DNA from: Hypomesus transpacificus
Taxonomy: Eukaryota; Chordata; Actinopteri; Osmeriformes; Osmeridae
NCBI RefSeq assembly: GCF_021917145.1
Contig: NC_061082.1
Span: 8,034,237-8,098,236 of the forward strand
DNA length: 64,000 nt
Reading direction: 5' to 3'
Translations under genes and position numbers: made by a program
The notes under the pieces: generated by a model
Databases searched by the model: none
What the model was told of the DNA's origin: nothing
Seen by the model: only the letters and a program-made list of their open reading frames with translations
In this document: positions 1 to 12,592 of the stretch, piece by piece
How the letters are laid out: each line of letters opens with the position of its first letter
Numbering within the stretch: the stretch's first letter is position 1

Positions 1-50
1 TGTCAGGGGGCTGACGGTGCATACAGAAATGTTCACGTCTATGCATCCGT

Positions 51-115
51 GTGCGTGTGTGTGTGCGTGTGTGTGCGTGCATGTGTGCTCGTGTGTGCGC
101 GTGTGTGTGTGTTCT
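51..115. repeat. GT-rich microsatellite
   Basis: An imperfect GT/GC run with interspersed C. A second GT run lies at about 216-240. Confidence 0.8.
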
Positions 116-675
116 TCCTCAATCTGCAGTCTCAGCCACACTCTCCAGCACTCTGCTGTGTCTCTGTATGTCAGGTGAGATTTAGCCGGTCAGGGCTTTT
201 AAATAAGCGTTGTTGAGTGTGTGTGTGTGTGCGTGTGTTTAGAGCGCTAGGGAGGCCTGTATCCTGTGTGTCACACACTGCTGCAGCTATTTCAAAACAC
301 ACATCCTCGCTCAGTCCCAGCCCCAGCCTCATCCCTATTCCTGGCCCCAGCCTCAGCCTCACCCCTGACCCTAACCTCAGCCCGCGGCTCGGCGTCAGAC
401 TGCAGACGTGTCCTGAAGGTGGGGAACGCTCAGCATGAACCATGGGACCACAGCAGAGCGGCTCCGAGGTGCTCATGGGACCACTCAGGCTACTGCAGGC
501 CTGATGGTTATCAGATATGTGAGCAGGGTCGAGGGAACGCAGCCCCCCCCAATAGAAACCTAACACGGGGCAGCCAAGGGGGGAAACGCTTGTTATATAA
601 TGACACCTCAGGTGGATGACGGATAGGGTTGGACTTTGCTTGAGGAGGATAACCTGCGTACCATCACACTGCACT

Positions 676-677
<2 letters not shown>

Positions 678-756
<79 letters not shown>

Positions 757-795
757 TGACTCAGAGAGACAGAGAGACAGAAAGAGAGAGACACG
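678..795. repeat. (GA)n microsatellite
   Basis: About 115 bases of nearly pure GA dinucleotides with occasional GACA and GAAA interruptions. It creates long Ser/Leu frames on the minus strand and Arg/Glu frames on the plus strand that are not genes. Confidence 0.9.
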
Positions 796-1090
796 CCCTG
801 AAAGAGCTAGACTGCTGGGTGGCTTTTGTCCACACTGCAAACACAAACTTCAGCATACCCATGAATCTACACAGGAGGATGACCTCAATAGCTACAATGA
901 GAGGCAGTAAACAAGGAGATACATACACATGCACTATACGCAGTTACACACACACGCACACACACACACAACAGTAGGAGGAGCAGATGTTTCGCTTAGC
1001 AGGGCCAGGGCAGGCCGCCCCTCCTCTTCAGTCTAATCTCCAGGCAGTCAGGAACTGCAAATGACACCACATCAGCAGAGCTGGGAGTCT

Positions 1091-1128
1091 GTGTGTGTGT
1101 GTGGGGGGGGGGGGGGGGGGGGGGGGGG
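1091..1128. repeat. GT run followed by a 26-base G homopolymer
   Basis: A short GT microsatellite runs directly into an uninterrupted run of G at 1103-1128. Runs of this length are unstable, often misassembled, and can form G-quadruplex structures. Confidence 0.85.
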
Positions 1129-4100
1129 CAGTCAGGGGACAGCCTGGCCCACCTGGGACTAAGGACAGAATGGCCAATGCTGACCACACGCATTCCCTCC
1201 CTACTCCTCTCTTCCCCCCCTCTCCCTCTCCATCCCTCTCTCACACACACACACACACTCACACACGGTGAAAGCAAGGCCACGGGACCTGTGAGACAGC
1301 CAGGACAGCCCGAGGCGTCAGTCCACGACGACACAGACAAGTGTTCTGCTGGAGACCAAGGCAACAAACATGGCCGCCGGAGCCAGACAGACAAGAAGAC
1401 GGCTGCTCCAGGACGAGGGTCTGCCGTGACCAGACAAGCCTCCGGAGCTGCTTCTGACGGCCTCCTCTCAAGACTAACTAACCAGGACAGGGAGGACATG
1501 TGGACGTCAAGGATGAGAGAATACGTCACAGGGTCATTGGGGGCTTGTTTGGGGTCACACCGGGGTCAGGCTTCTGAGTCAGAGTTATACGTGTGGCCGG
1601 GAGAAACCGGGAAGCCTTTGAAATGTTTCGATTTTAGTCTGAGGAGGAACTTTGTTGGAAGTATGAGGGGTAGTCTACCTGCAGACAGTCAGAATGGAGA
1701 CTGGCCACTGGGATACAACCCAGGTCGTAAAACTCGGTACACAATACCATCAGAACAGTCACTTTGGTCGAGACACAACTATTTCCTCTGCTATGTTGTA
1801 GTCAAGCCTCTGGCTGTATACACGTCTGTGTTTGAGCATGAGACACAGAGACAGAAAGAGAGAGTTTTTCGAGGTGGGGGGAGGCGGGGGGGGGGGAGGG
1901 GGGGCAGTGGAATTGTCCCTGTCGCCTCAGTGTGTGGTCCTTTAATGCCAGCTGGCTGCAGGGGGGGGTAGTCTGGGAGAGGATATCGGTCCAGACAGGA
2001 CAGGTCACAGAGAGCACTCAACTGTCTGACTGTCTGACTGTCTGACTCAACTCTGAGGTGAACTCAAACACACACTCTCATTCCTCCCAGTTTGGCTCCC
2101 AATCATGTTCTCTGCATTCAGGCAGGAATATCCACTGGTGCTTAAGGTTTCCACATACAACTGGAGCAAAATGTTTCCACCTCTAGTTTTTCGTTGTGCT
2201 GTTATGCACGTGTTTGACTATGTTCTCCCAGACCCATCATTCCCTTTGTAATCCCTGTATGTTTTAGATGGGTCGGATGAAGCGACTCTCTGAGGAGGCC
2301 AAACAAGGTACTGTCGTTTGTTCCACTAGGAGCCTGCTAGCAGGGGGTCAGTAGCAGGAGAAGAGAAATATGGGTGAAGAAGAGACCTTGGTCGGTTTGA
2401 AATTCACCCTGGATCCAGAACTGGATCTAGCTCCCCGGCTCTCGCCCTGGGACTGAGAACTGGTAGCACAGTACACCCCTGTTACGATTTCTGTACATTC
2501 TTAGACACAGCACGGTGAATCCAGGATTCAAGGAGGTCATGGAGAACGTAGGTTGACCACATTCTTGCCCAGATGAAATATGGACAGGTCAAAGGTCAAA
2601 CCAGGGAGATTAGAGACAGAGGCCTGGAATTCCAGGCCAACTGGGAGCAGTCCGGACTTGTGTATTCAGACGGAGCACATTTCACTGCTGAAATACAGTA
2701 TCTCGCTGGTGGAGCTGTGATTGTTAGGATGGCTGAATGCTTGTTCCATGGCCTATCTTGAATTTGATGTTGATAAAAGGAGGGCATTGTTTAAAACGAT
2801 GCCTGCATCCCGAGATACCACAACGGGCAATGTCCTGTGGTGACTGATTAACCAACACTGCAGCAAGCAACACAGATACGCTAACAAACATTGCTTTCTA
2901 ACCTATCACTGTTATGAAACATAAACCAGCCACCTAATAGTCACAGCAGAGCCCCTTTCATCCCATGTGGTGGTCTGAAACCATGTCACCATCCACAGTA
3001 GTGTTGTCTGGAGAACTTCCCCATAGTGGAGTCTCAACAGATTCATCTTCGGTGCTGCATGATACACCTCAGCCGCATGCTAATGGCTAACTAAGCCAAC
3101 CTGAGTGGGCTTTGAAGGAGATGAGCTCCCTGGGGATCTGCACGGACCGGCTGACTGGATTACCGTTGCTTTATCAGGATCCACCGTGAGAAAAAGACAA
3201 GCCCCCAAAGTAGACACGCTCTTCTCTCCATGCTCGTCCTCCACAGTCCAGCAGGTGGGGAGGAGATGGCTTAATGGGCTGCTTGCTGTGCGCGCAGTCG
3301 ATCTCTTCTGTCAGCATTAAGGGTCCCGCTCTTCCTTCCTTCCATCCATCCTTATTATGTCCTTCTCTTCCTGATCCCCTGTCCTCCCCGTCTGCATGAT
3401 TGGCTCCTTCCATCCTTGCCTGGAGGCAGCAGCCATCACCGGGGCTTGGCAGTGGAACAGAATTGACATTACAGACACAAGCCCTTCTCCACTGTGAGTG
3501 ACGGAGCAGGTTTCTGTGGGCGGCCGGCCGGCCCGCCAGCCAGCTAGCGGGCACCTCTATGGGGTTAGTGGCCGGTCGGCTCCATCCAAAGGAGAGGGGA
3601 CGACCAGGCCTTGGGGCTGCCAGGGACAAGAAAGGCCTGAGGCCAAGACACACACACACACAGGCCTTGGCCATACGGGTGTGACGTAACCCTGTTTCTG
3701 GAGGAGGGTTCTCCTCAGAGGACTGACAGGTTTCAGCGGGCGTGGGTTTGCTTGGCACACAGGAGAGCCATTGGAACGGTCGGGAGGCTCCCGGGCTCTT
3801 CGTTCATTTCCCCTGGGATTTGGTTTCGCCCCATCATGTCACCAGAACTCTCCTGTCATTTCAGGTCCTGGCCACTCCCTCTTGCCATGCAGTCACCTCA
3901 TTTGGATGCTGTTGTCCCACCCCACCCCTCCCCCCCCCCACATGTCCTCACCCGCAGCTCAGTGCCCCATCAGCCCCTCAGTTTATGTACAAGTCCTCCT
4001 TCCCTTTGTTCTCAGTCTACAACAGTTTTGTGTGGGTGGGGCTGGGGGGGGGGGGTTATCGCATTCTTTAGGCCTACGTCCAGCGTTCCAGTTCTTTTTC

Positions 4101-5360
4101 CAGACCTACCTGTTCTCGACCCTGCTTGTCTGCTCTCTGGACCTTGGATCCCCCTGCCTGCCCCTTATCAGACGTGTTTGCCTGATGGACTGAAGTCCTG
4201 GTGTTGACCTTGCCTGTTGAGTCGTAAACCAGTGTACTCTCTCAGAAAGGGAGAAAACGAAAGCACCACATCAAAGTGAACCTGGTGCCTGTTGTCACAA
4301 CAGCTTGTGATTCACGTGCCCCGTAGCAAGCCTACACCAAAGAAAATGAACGGAAGAAATATAAAAACATTCCACCATCTATTAAATGACCGATAGTGTT
4401 ATCCAAGCAAACATGACAAGGTATTAATGGCGGGATGTGTTGTCTGTTATTTATGGTCCGTTTTGATTTGCTAGAGAGAAAAGGACCAGTGTGGGGACAA
4501 TGACCAGGAGGACTTGAATAGCGCATAGGCTAGTCCTTACATAGGCAACAGAGAGAAAGGCCTTAGGCCTACACACACACACACACACACACCATGCAGG
4601 TCTGTTGTTCAAGAAGACCTACTTTGACTCACAAGATCACCCCCCCCAGGCTCCAAGACATACACATAGATACAGTACAAAACCATCTCTGTGTGCTTTG
4701 GTTCCCCATCCAAAGACTGGGACGCCCATAATCCGATGTCAGATGGTACAAAAACGTAAAAAAACACGATGAATGTTTCTTCCTCTAGAGCCGTTATAAA
4801 ACACCTGCAGTACATAACCTGTGGTACTCTCAGGCCTCTTTACTGCTGAGTCAAAGCAGGAAGTTGTATTTAGCTTAGCTTGTGGGTCCTCCAAGCTCAT
4901 GGTGAGTCATAGTCGTGAATGCAGTTGGACTCTGAGAGGTGAAAGACTCTCTCCTGACCACAGATGTGTGGGTTTGCCTTAATGGGGAACAAAGAGCTCA
5001 CAGTGAGCCTAAATAGGATCTTCCATAAGAAACTGACATATCTCCAAGCTACATTACAGACCCTAAGCATATCTGCCTTGTCAAAAGCAGTTAGATAAAA
5101 CGTTATGTCGGAGGAGGATAACTAGGACCTAGGAAGGAACAGGATTGGGAGATGTGCTCAATCCCGCTCATGGGAAATGTTGCCTAACTCAGCATATATC
5201 ACTCGGATTAAATAACACATCAGATTATGACTGTGGGGCCAGAGAGTGGCACAGTCAACCGACAAGAGATGATGAGACAGCACTGGGATGATTACTAAAC
5301 ACATGAAACAAAGGGATCATGACAAGGACTGGGTGTGCTCTCTCTGCTGATTGGGACAGG

Positions 5361-5427
5361 GTTAAAAAGAGAGAGAGAGACAGAAAGAGAGACAGAGAGA
5401 CAGAGACAGAGAGAGAGAGAGAGAGAG
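5361..5427. repeat. (GA)n microsatellite
   Basis: A GA dinucleotide tract with GACA interruptions. Confidence 0.85.
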
Positions 5428-8400
5428 CCCCGCTAACCAAACCAGCAGCATATCATCTGAACATGCACCAGTCCTCTCCCTCTCTGTCCTCTCCATCCTC
5501 CTCTCTCCCCATCCTTACTGTGGGGCGACGCCCTTCCTCCTCCTCCCTCCCTCCTCCTCTCCTCCCTCTCCCCTCTGCCTGCATCATCTCCATCATGGCG
5601 CGCTCCTGCTGCCAGCCTGGCGGTGCTCTCGCTGGAGCTCCACTCCCCGCGACGGCGCATGCTCGACACACACACACACCATCACCCAGCTCGGCAAAAA
5701 ACCCGCACAGCGCTCACACCGGCATGGAGGAAAACTGCACACACTCGCGGAGGAAATGTGTGTGTGTGTGTCCAGCATGCTGAGTAATGGGACGCATTAG
5801 GGGCTGTCTCACACAGACACACACCCAGGCAGAGAGAGAGTTCAGCGTAGTAAATGTGATGCTGGTGAACAGAATAAGAGGTATATGTCAAGGATGAAGA
5901 GTTACAGTAGTAGCAAGAGTAGGTGGTGGGGAGAGACACCTTCTAATAGTGCCAACGTTCTCCCTGAGGCGCTGACGGTGTGCACGAGGCCTCTCAGGCT
6001 CTCTCTCTGTGAGTGTGTGAGTGTGTGTGTGTAAACGTCAGTGACTAAGGCCTTGTGCTCCCTCACAGCACACTCCCACAGCCTTTTACAGTGCAGCGGC
6101 TGTCTGACTTGAATAAACACCACGCTGCAGGAGCGGAGGGGTCGTGGAGGGCCCGTGCGGTCTTCGCCCTCCACCTCCCTCCCTCTGCCCGGGCTGATCT
6201 CTGGGCCTGTGCAGACCTGGCCCATCGGAAGGGGTCAGTGATCAAACCGTTTCGGATTAACGTTTAACGATTGTTTGTGTTCCGGCTTGAGAAGGGGAAC
6301 AAAGTCCTGCGTTGGTGGACATGACCCAGGGGCGGTGTGACCCCGAGCTGGAGTCCTCCCCCGTGTGCTCCTTCCTTCCCCCCTGCTCCACTCCCTCCGC
6401 CAAGAACTCAGCCAACCTCCACCACCCCAGGCCGAGGAGGTGCTCACAGCTGTGCACCGTACCACGTGGACGAAGAAAGCCCCTGTGCTCCAGCCCAGCA
6501 AGGTCAATTAAGGTGAGAGAATTAGCGCGGGCTTTGGGGGCCAGAGGGGCCTATGCCCGCCCTGTTGCTGTCACTCAAACCGGGGGGAGGCGGTGGGAGA
6601 CTTCAACCTCAAGAGGGTGAACCCGAGGAGATCATTAAGAGAGGCGAGCGATGCCGTCTATCGCAGCCAGCTCATGGACAAGTGAGGCGGTGCAGTGGGG
6701 AAACCGGCACTCGGCAGGACGTGGGTCATCGCAGACTGCAGAGATGCAGGTCCTGGCTTTACTGGCCCGCTGCCAGGTGAAACATTTGCCTTGAGATTAC
6801 GACGAGGTTACTTCAAAGGGACAACAGTCGGACTGAGGACTTAGCAACACATCGAGCTGTGTACCCAGTGGGGTAGATAAGCCATTCTCTACAGGCCTGG
6901 CAGAGTACCCTACCTTCCTCTCTTCATTCTATTCCATTCAGCTGAGGGGCATGGCTCTACATTCCCTGGCAACACTGAAACACCACAAGATGATTTCTGT
7001 ATGGAGGCACTGCAGTGTTCCTGTCCAGGGGCCCTTTAAGGCCTACACTTAAGAGGGCCCACAAGCAGCCAGCCAAGCCCAAAAAACTAAACAGCCCGCA
7101 AGCCAGAAAACAAGCCAGTCATAAACAGGCCCTACTTTCAGCCTGTCCTCATCCTGGTTATCCCTTTGCACAGCATACTTGCTCTTTAATCTGCTTAGAG
7201 GCCGAATAGTGTTCTGCCAGAGGAGCTGAGTGTCACAGCAGGCACAGCAGCAGCAACAGCTCTCTGCATGGGGGCTGGGGGGGGCCCTAGTCAGCCTCAC
7301 TCTCTGCCCTGGTGACAAGCCCTCCACCAGGAGCTCAGGCTCTGCCCAGCCTCTGGTACTAACCACATAGAGGAGGCTGAAGGAGCCTGCAGAGCTGGGT
7401 TCACTTAGCTGTCAGCAACGCAGCGAGAGGCAGAGGCAAAGTGATGCCTGACCGTGATGGGTTTGGACAGCACCAGAGCCAGTTTGACCTGGTATGACGT
7501 TGCGATATAAGAGTTTCTTTTTTTTTTTCTTCTTCTTAAAACATGGGGACATGGAGGACAGAGGTGCTGCGGGTGGAACCGAGCTTTGGCGGTGCGTTGT
7601 GCTGGATAGATAGAGAAGCACACCACAACGGCTGACAAAGGCAGGATGAATACAAAGTGTTTCTGTTCCGACAGGCATAATATAACCCTCCCCCCTCCCC
7701 CTCACCAAACACACAGCCAAATCATGCCTGGAGATGCCTTTGGTTTAGTTATAATGACTATTATGCCTTTGATATGAACCTTTTAACACGGGTGTGACTT
7801 CAATAGGAGACACACCTGTACAATTAGCCGTTCGTTAGGCCAACCGTTACATGCTCATGTGGCTTTAAAGCCCTTGTGAGTCAAACCAACAGTCTAGCAA
7901 GAAAAGAGAGAAAAGAGAGGAAATGGCCTTTCTGGGAGGGCAGGACAGGCGCTCATTGTCCAGAGTGAGCCGCCTCTCACTGTGGCGTGGCACCAGTCTT
8001 TAATGTGACAGTGCGCTAAAGAAAGGATTAAATACTACAGCAGTGTCTCACACGTCACTCCATTAAAAGCTTAGGGGTGACAATCCCCGGACAACATAGT
8101 GGACTGTATGGATCGTCATTCAAAGGTCCACGTTATAGTTTGCACGCAACACCAGACGACTAGGATTGACGTGTCGAACGTAAAACCTTCACATCACTGA
8201 CACTTGAATTCTCACTGGCATCTCCCCAGAACCTCCATCGATGGGGGAAAAGGTTTCAATACTCCACATTTCTCTCTCTCCCCCTCTTGCTCTCCCTCTT
8301 TCTCTATCTCTCTCTCCCTCAGTTTCTCTCTCTCTCCGCACCCCTCCCCCACATACTTTCCACATTAGTGTCCTCGGCAGCCAGCAGTCTGCCTCCAGTC

Positions 8401-8709
8401 CAGACGCCTGTCCTGACCCTCCAGAGGCAGACCCACCATCAGAGACAGTCCCCCGGCCCCACCCTGGTGACTGGGGTCCGTTGGATTGACCGACTGGCTC
8501 ACCTGACCTTTCCACAAGGGAGAGAGCCCCAGAGAGGCCCACATCCCCTGATGTGATTGGCTGCCAGTCCACCCCTGGATGTGTTTGAAGTTTACTGAAT
8601 CGATCCAGGGTTGGGAATCATGGCCCTGTTACTCGAGACCGGGGCTAACAGGCCATTTCAGGGCAGAAACCTTTTTGGATCATTAAAGTCCAAATGAAGT
8701 GATAGCCTA

Positions 8710-8763
8710 CACTGAGCTGTCCCCGGATCTGACCATCACTGAGCTGTCCCCGGATCTGACCTT
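8710..8763. repeat. 27-bp tandem duplication
   Basis: Two adjacent 27-bp copies that differ only at the last bases (ending CCAT and CCTT). Each contains GAGCTGTCCCCGGATCTGAC. The near-identity suggests a recent slippage or duplication. Confidence 0.9.
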
Positions 8764-9575
8764 GCCAGGCCTCACATTGAACAGTAATGAGGGCAGCTCT
8801 AAAAAAAATACCTCTCTCTCTCCCTATATACTGAGACCAGAAATGAGCTAAGCAGGGCAAGTATGGCTTTGTCCAGATAAGAAATCTTTGAGCCTGCATA
8901 GACTTCTCAGAAAGATGCCAATCACCTCACTAAACCAAAAAATAATATGATATGAAGGACAGACAAGCAGAGATGATAACCAACTGTAAAGTAGAACTGA
9001 GGGCTGTGTTGATGTCGTCCCAGTCTGTCAGATAGCCTAAGCAACGCCGGAATCCTAGCCTAGATTACATTCCAAAATATAGCCTAACCTAACATTTACA
9101 AAACACCAAAGTTCTGAAATAGGACAAGACACTGCTGGTACATTGACATGACAAACCTCTAGAGACCTCAACTAGCCATCACAGCCAAGCTGGAACACTA
9201 ACACCGAATCGATTCCATTTCGGTCTAAGGCCCGGCAACAAGAGAACAGCCTGAAGACAAATCCAAAAAAGGGGCTTGTCTGTCTGCCAGTCAGGAAGAG
9301 GTGGACAATGACTAATCCAACAAAACAGTCTTTCAGTCAACGTATCCTCAAATCTCTCCACACATGATGATACCAAGAGCAGGGAAAAGAATACAGAGCA
9401 AGGCACATTTTCCACTGCAATGTATGAAATTTAAATGATTACCCATTTCACTTGTTCTATGGGCATATTTCCTACTTTCTTGAATCTAGTTCCATTAGGC
9501 CAGGCTATACTTTTCTAGCCTACCAAAGCTTTGCTCTGTGCCTATTTGTGAGAATGTTGTAGTACAGTATATTAC

Positions 9576-9770
9576 CTTGAAGTTGCTACAGTTGACCCAG
9601 GTGGTAGCGATGCCATCCACCATCTTGTCCAGGTCTGATTGGTCCTGATCCAGGTCATGTGACTTGTCCCTGTCAGATATGTAGTCGATGAGCTCCTGGC
9701 CGACCTGCAGCCTGCGACCCATGTCCTTCTGCAGCACCTGAGCAAGACAGTACTCCATGTTGGGCTCCAT
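9576..9770 (-). CDS. clasp1: CLASP1, first coding exon (65 residues)
   Basis: CLASP proteins bind microtubule plus ends and stabilise microtubules at the cell cortex, kinetochores and Golgi. This exon encodes the N-terminal 65 residues, starting MEPNMEYCLAQVLQKD and containing RLQVGQELIDY and DGIATTWVN, which is the start of the first TOG domain. The match is to CLASP1: the CLASP2 start I recall diverges over the same span. The ATG is at 9768-9770, and the exon ends in phase 0 at the donor AAG|GTAAT. No later exon is visible, so the rest of this roughly 1,500-residue protein is outside the window or separated by a very long intron. Neighbours nifk and tsn match the human CLASP1-NIFK-TSN order and strands, which supports the assignment. 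Confidence 0.9.
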
Positions 9771-11900
9771 TGCTTAGCTCTGTCCCTCTCTCTCAGTTTG
9801 CCTCTGGCTCAGCCCCGTCCAGCCAATCACTTCCACTATTCAGACAAGCGGGAGGAGACAGGTAACGGGGGTGTGTAACCCTCTAGGCGTGAGGGTGACT
9901 AGGGGAGGGGGAGGGGGGTGGGGGGGTGGGAGGAGAAAGAAAAACACTGAAGCACACACTGGATATATTTATATCCTGTAGTGTAGGCCTTCCCTATTGG
10001 TGCCAAGAGCTAGCAGGAGGCCAGGCCGCTGGGATGCAGGCTTGGGTATGGGAGCAATGCAGCATGTGTGTCTGGACAGCAGCTGGGGAGGGTTTTCTTC
10101 TCTCTCTCTCTCTCCTTCTCGCAGTTTGGTTTTTTTCTTCTTTGTGTGGAACAAGTCGGAGCCAGGCCGCTAGTGCCAGCCTTGGCGTTGGTAGTCAGCG
10201 CTGCGGTGGCGGGTGATACAGTAACTGGAGACGACGAGGGTGGGTGTAGTCAGGTGGAGATTCATAACTCACTGTTCATGAGTTGTTCCTGGGAGACTCT
10301 GGGGTCAAAAGAGGGGTAGATGTTAACAAAATCCTTCCATGCCCTCTCAGTCTTAGTTCAAAATGTAGCTTTATCCCACCAACCCCACTGCTGCCATGGA
10401 AACAAAGGTCAGGGGATCCCTTCAGCAACATGACATTGTTTTGACAGGGTTTTTTTCAAATGTTACTGATGTTTATTTTCTTTTAAAGTCCCCTCTCCTG
10501 GATCTGATAATAATGAAGTTATTGTCTCTATCGGGAAACCATTCACTTCATTGTCACTGCCAAATCAGGTCAGTTTATAGGCCAAAGCTATACTGTAGGC
10601 CTAGTAGGCTAGATGGTGTGTGGTGGGCATCATTTGAATGACAGTTGGCTAGGAATTGTGCAAAAGAAGTGCAAAAATGACCTGTTCCGACTTATCAATT
10701 TTACATTTCACTGTACTAATACATTGGGAATCACATATATGTTACGTAAGGTAGATAAAAGCAATCTTTTGTACAAGCATCAATGCCCTCATGAACTGGA
10801 GATGTTCTATCCGTCAGCCACACACGCTACTGCACAGTAGCTAGTGGCTACTGGCTAGCTAGCTTGATGTGTGCTTTGTGTCGGCAGTCACATCGCCTGT
10901 CGATGCAATACCTTTTCTTGGTAATGGTAGGTTCGCTACCTATTAGGAAAAGCTATCCGTACAATGACAGCTCAAATTGAATAATTTAGCCAACGCGTTA
11001 TTGTCTGTATTAGGATTGTAAATTGGTGTTCATCAAAGGCTAAAAACTACTCTTTAATTCTAACGTTAACACCACTATATTTAAGGACTATACTGTACTG
11101 TACCATCGCTACTCCATTGAACCAAACAGACCGCCCCGCGGTGCACCGGGATACCGCCGTCAACAATATTTCCAGATCTTTTCTGCTTACTGAGCATCAA
11201 AACGACAAAATAATTCTAACCAGTGACATAAAGAGTGCACTTACATGGACAACAGTTATAGTTTGTACAGTATTTACACACCCACTGCTAAGACATTGAC
11301 GAGGGGAAACCTTAGTTTCTGTCAGGATTCAGGAATACTATTTTATGAACTGTACATTGTGTTTGGGACCAATGGCAGGGAGTCTGGGAAAAATCTAAAA
11401 CTGTGCTCTATGCTGCTCACAACTCAGGTGTACAGATTTACAGTGACATAGCTATAGCCATATGACGGACGCTTGTAACCCAACTCATCCAAAACGAATA
11501 GCTCAAAGCTTAGCGAGCTGGTTGAACGTCAGAGCAGTCACACCTTCCTCACCACAAAAGAAATTAGGATACACTTTCCAAAATGTGCTATTTATGACAT
11601 TGATAAAATGTGTACTTACCATAGCCTGCTCAGATATAAATCGCATATATAGTCCAAGATATTAATAAATATTATCGACAAGAGACATTTACAAGCGCAT
11701 CGAGGTTCCTCTCCACCCCGGAATGCTGTTGCAACCAGGACAAGAATGGGATTGTGCAGCGCATGCGCTGTCTTGAAAAGAGAAATGTTGGTACTTTTGG
11801 AAATTGTCGCATTCATATGAAGACTCTCGAGCTTTCATTAATGATATCTATGATGTCTATGTAACAAACGCTGAATTTCTGAATTTAATGTACAACATCT
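9771..11900 (-). promoter_or_regulatory. clasp1 5' region, possible noncoding first exon
   Basis: This is the sequence upstream of the clasp1 ATG. On the minus strand a strong splice donor, ATG|GTAAGT, sits at 11620/11619. A pyrimidine-rich stretch ending in TAG lies near 9840 and could be the matching acceptor, giving an untranslated exon 1 around 11620-11830 and a 5'UTR portion of about 70 nt before the ATG in the coding exon. A TC-rich patch at 10098-10117 and GT/CT simple sequence are present, but no clear TATA box. The exon is an inference; no transcript evidence is available. Confidence 0.3.
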
Positions 11901-12469
11901 TTAATCATCACTATACACTACAAAGGACTTGAAGCACCTGTCAGTGATGTTAATTTATGATTAAAACCAAGAAGTGACACCATATAAATTACATATGCCT
12001 ATATTACCCCCCTTTGAAATGCACTTTTGTAAATGCCCCTACAATAACCACTGATACCAAAGAACAGGGGCACAGCCCTACCTAGGATTCAGACCATTCT
12101 CCAAACGCTTTGTGAACAGTGACATCTAGTGGAGAATGACAGAAATAAACATCCCCATTTATGGCTCATAACATGACAGAATTGACAAATTCTACTAAGG
12201 CCATTTACTTTAATTACAGATTCAGCGTATATTTTTGAGAACTCATAATGATAAAGGACCCTCAGATAAAACCATCAATCAGCGCAAGAACAGACACTTG
12301 TATGGCAGTCAAGCTTGACTATTCTACCATCAGGGTGTGGCCCATTTCAGGGTCACCTGATAGAAAAAACCTTTGCAGTTGCAAACCTATTTCCTCTTCA
12401 CATATTGAAACAATGCAGCCTTTGAGATGACAACAAAGACACTCGTGTTCCACTGTCCACCAACATCAA
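11901..12469. other. Intergenic stretch between clasp1 5' side and nifk 3' end
   Basis: AT-rich unique sequence without a supported gene, repeat or RNA on either strand. It contains the flank downstream of the nifk poly(A) signal. Confidence 0.6.
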
Positions 12470-12475
12470 TTTAAT
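12470..12475 (-). terminator. nifk poly(A) signal (ATTAAA)
   Basis: ATTAAA on the minus strand, about 118 nt past the nifk stop codon. It is the common variant of AATAAA and the first acceptable signal after the stop. Confidence 0.6.
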
Positions 12476-12592
12476 CTGACCAGACACCCGCTGTGTATCA
12501 TACACAAGAGTTCTGATTATTATGTACAAAAGACTGCTTTTAAATGCAAAGCAATGCGAGAAGGAAACTGTCCATCAATGTTGCGTGTCCCA

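Larger units (their letters stand above)
1..9575. other. Presumed clasp1 intron 1, no exon seen
   Basis: The clasp1 coding exon at 9576-9770 ends in a splice donor that points into this stretch on the minus strand, so most or all of it should be intron 1 of that gene. I found no frame on either strand that looks like a conserved protein. The longer open frames (for example 1093-1971 plus and 3174-3758 minus) are built on GT, GA or polypurine runs. The content is mixed unique sequence with GT, GA and CA microsatellites, a 26-base G run at 1103-1128 and a small 27-bp duplication at 8710-8763. The next clasp1 exon must lie to the left of the window or was missed. Confidence 0.6.

Noticed and set aside
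171-977. Long Ser/Leu and Arg/Glu open frames
   Set aside because: They follow the GA microsatellite at 678-795. Similar frames at 5255, 15538-15859, 22060, 40225, 44212, 46519 and 48277 have the same origin.
1093-1971. 292-aa plus-strand open frame
   Set aside because: It starts in a GT/poly-G run, has biased composition, no recognisable domain, and lies in a presumed intron.
1-9575. RNU4ATAC (U4atac snRNA), which lies in a CLASP1 intron in human
   Set aside because: No matching snRNA sequence was seen on either strand. The orthologous intron is probably to the left of the window.
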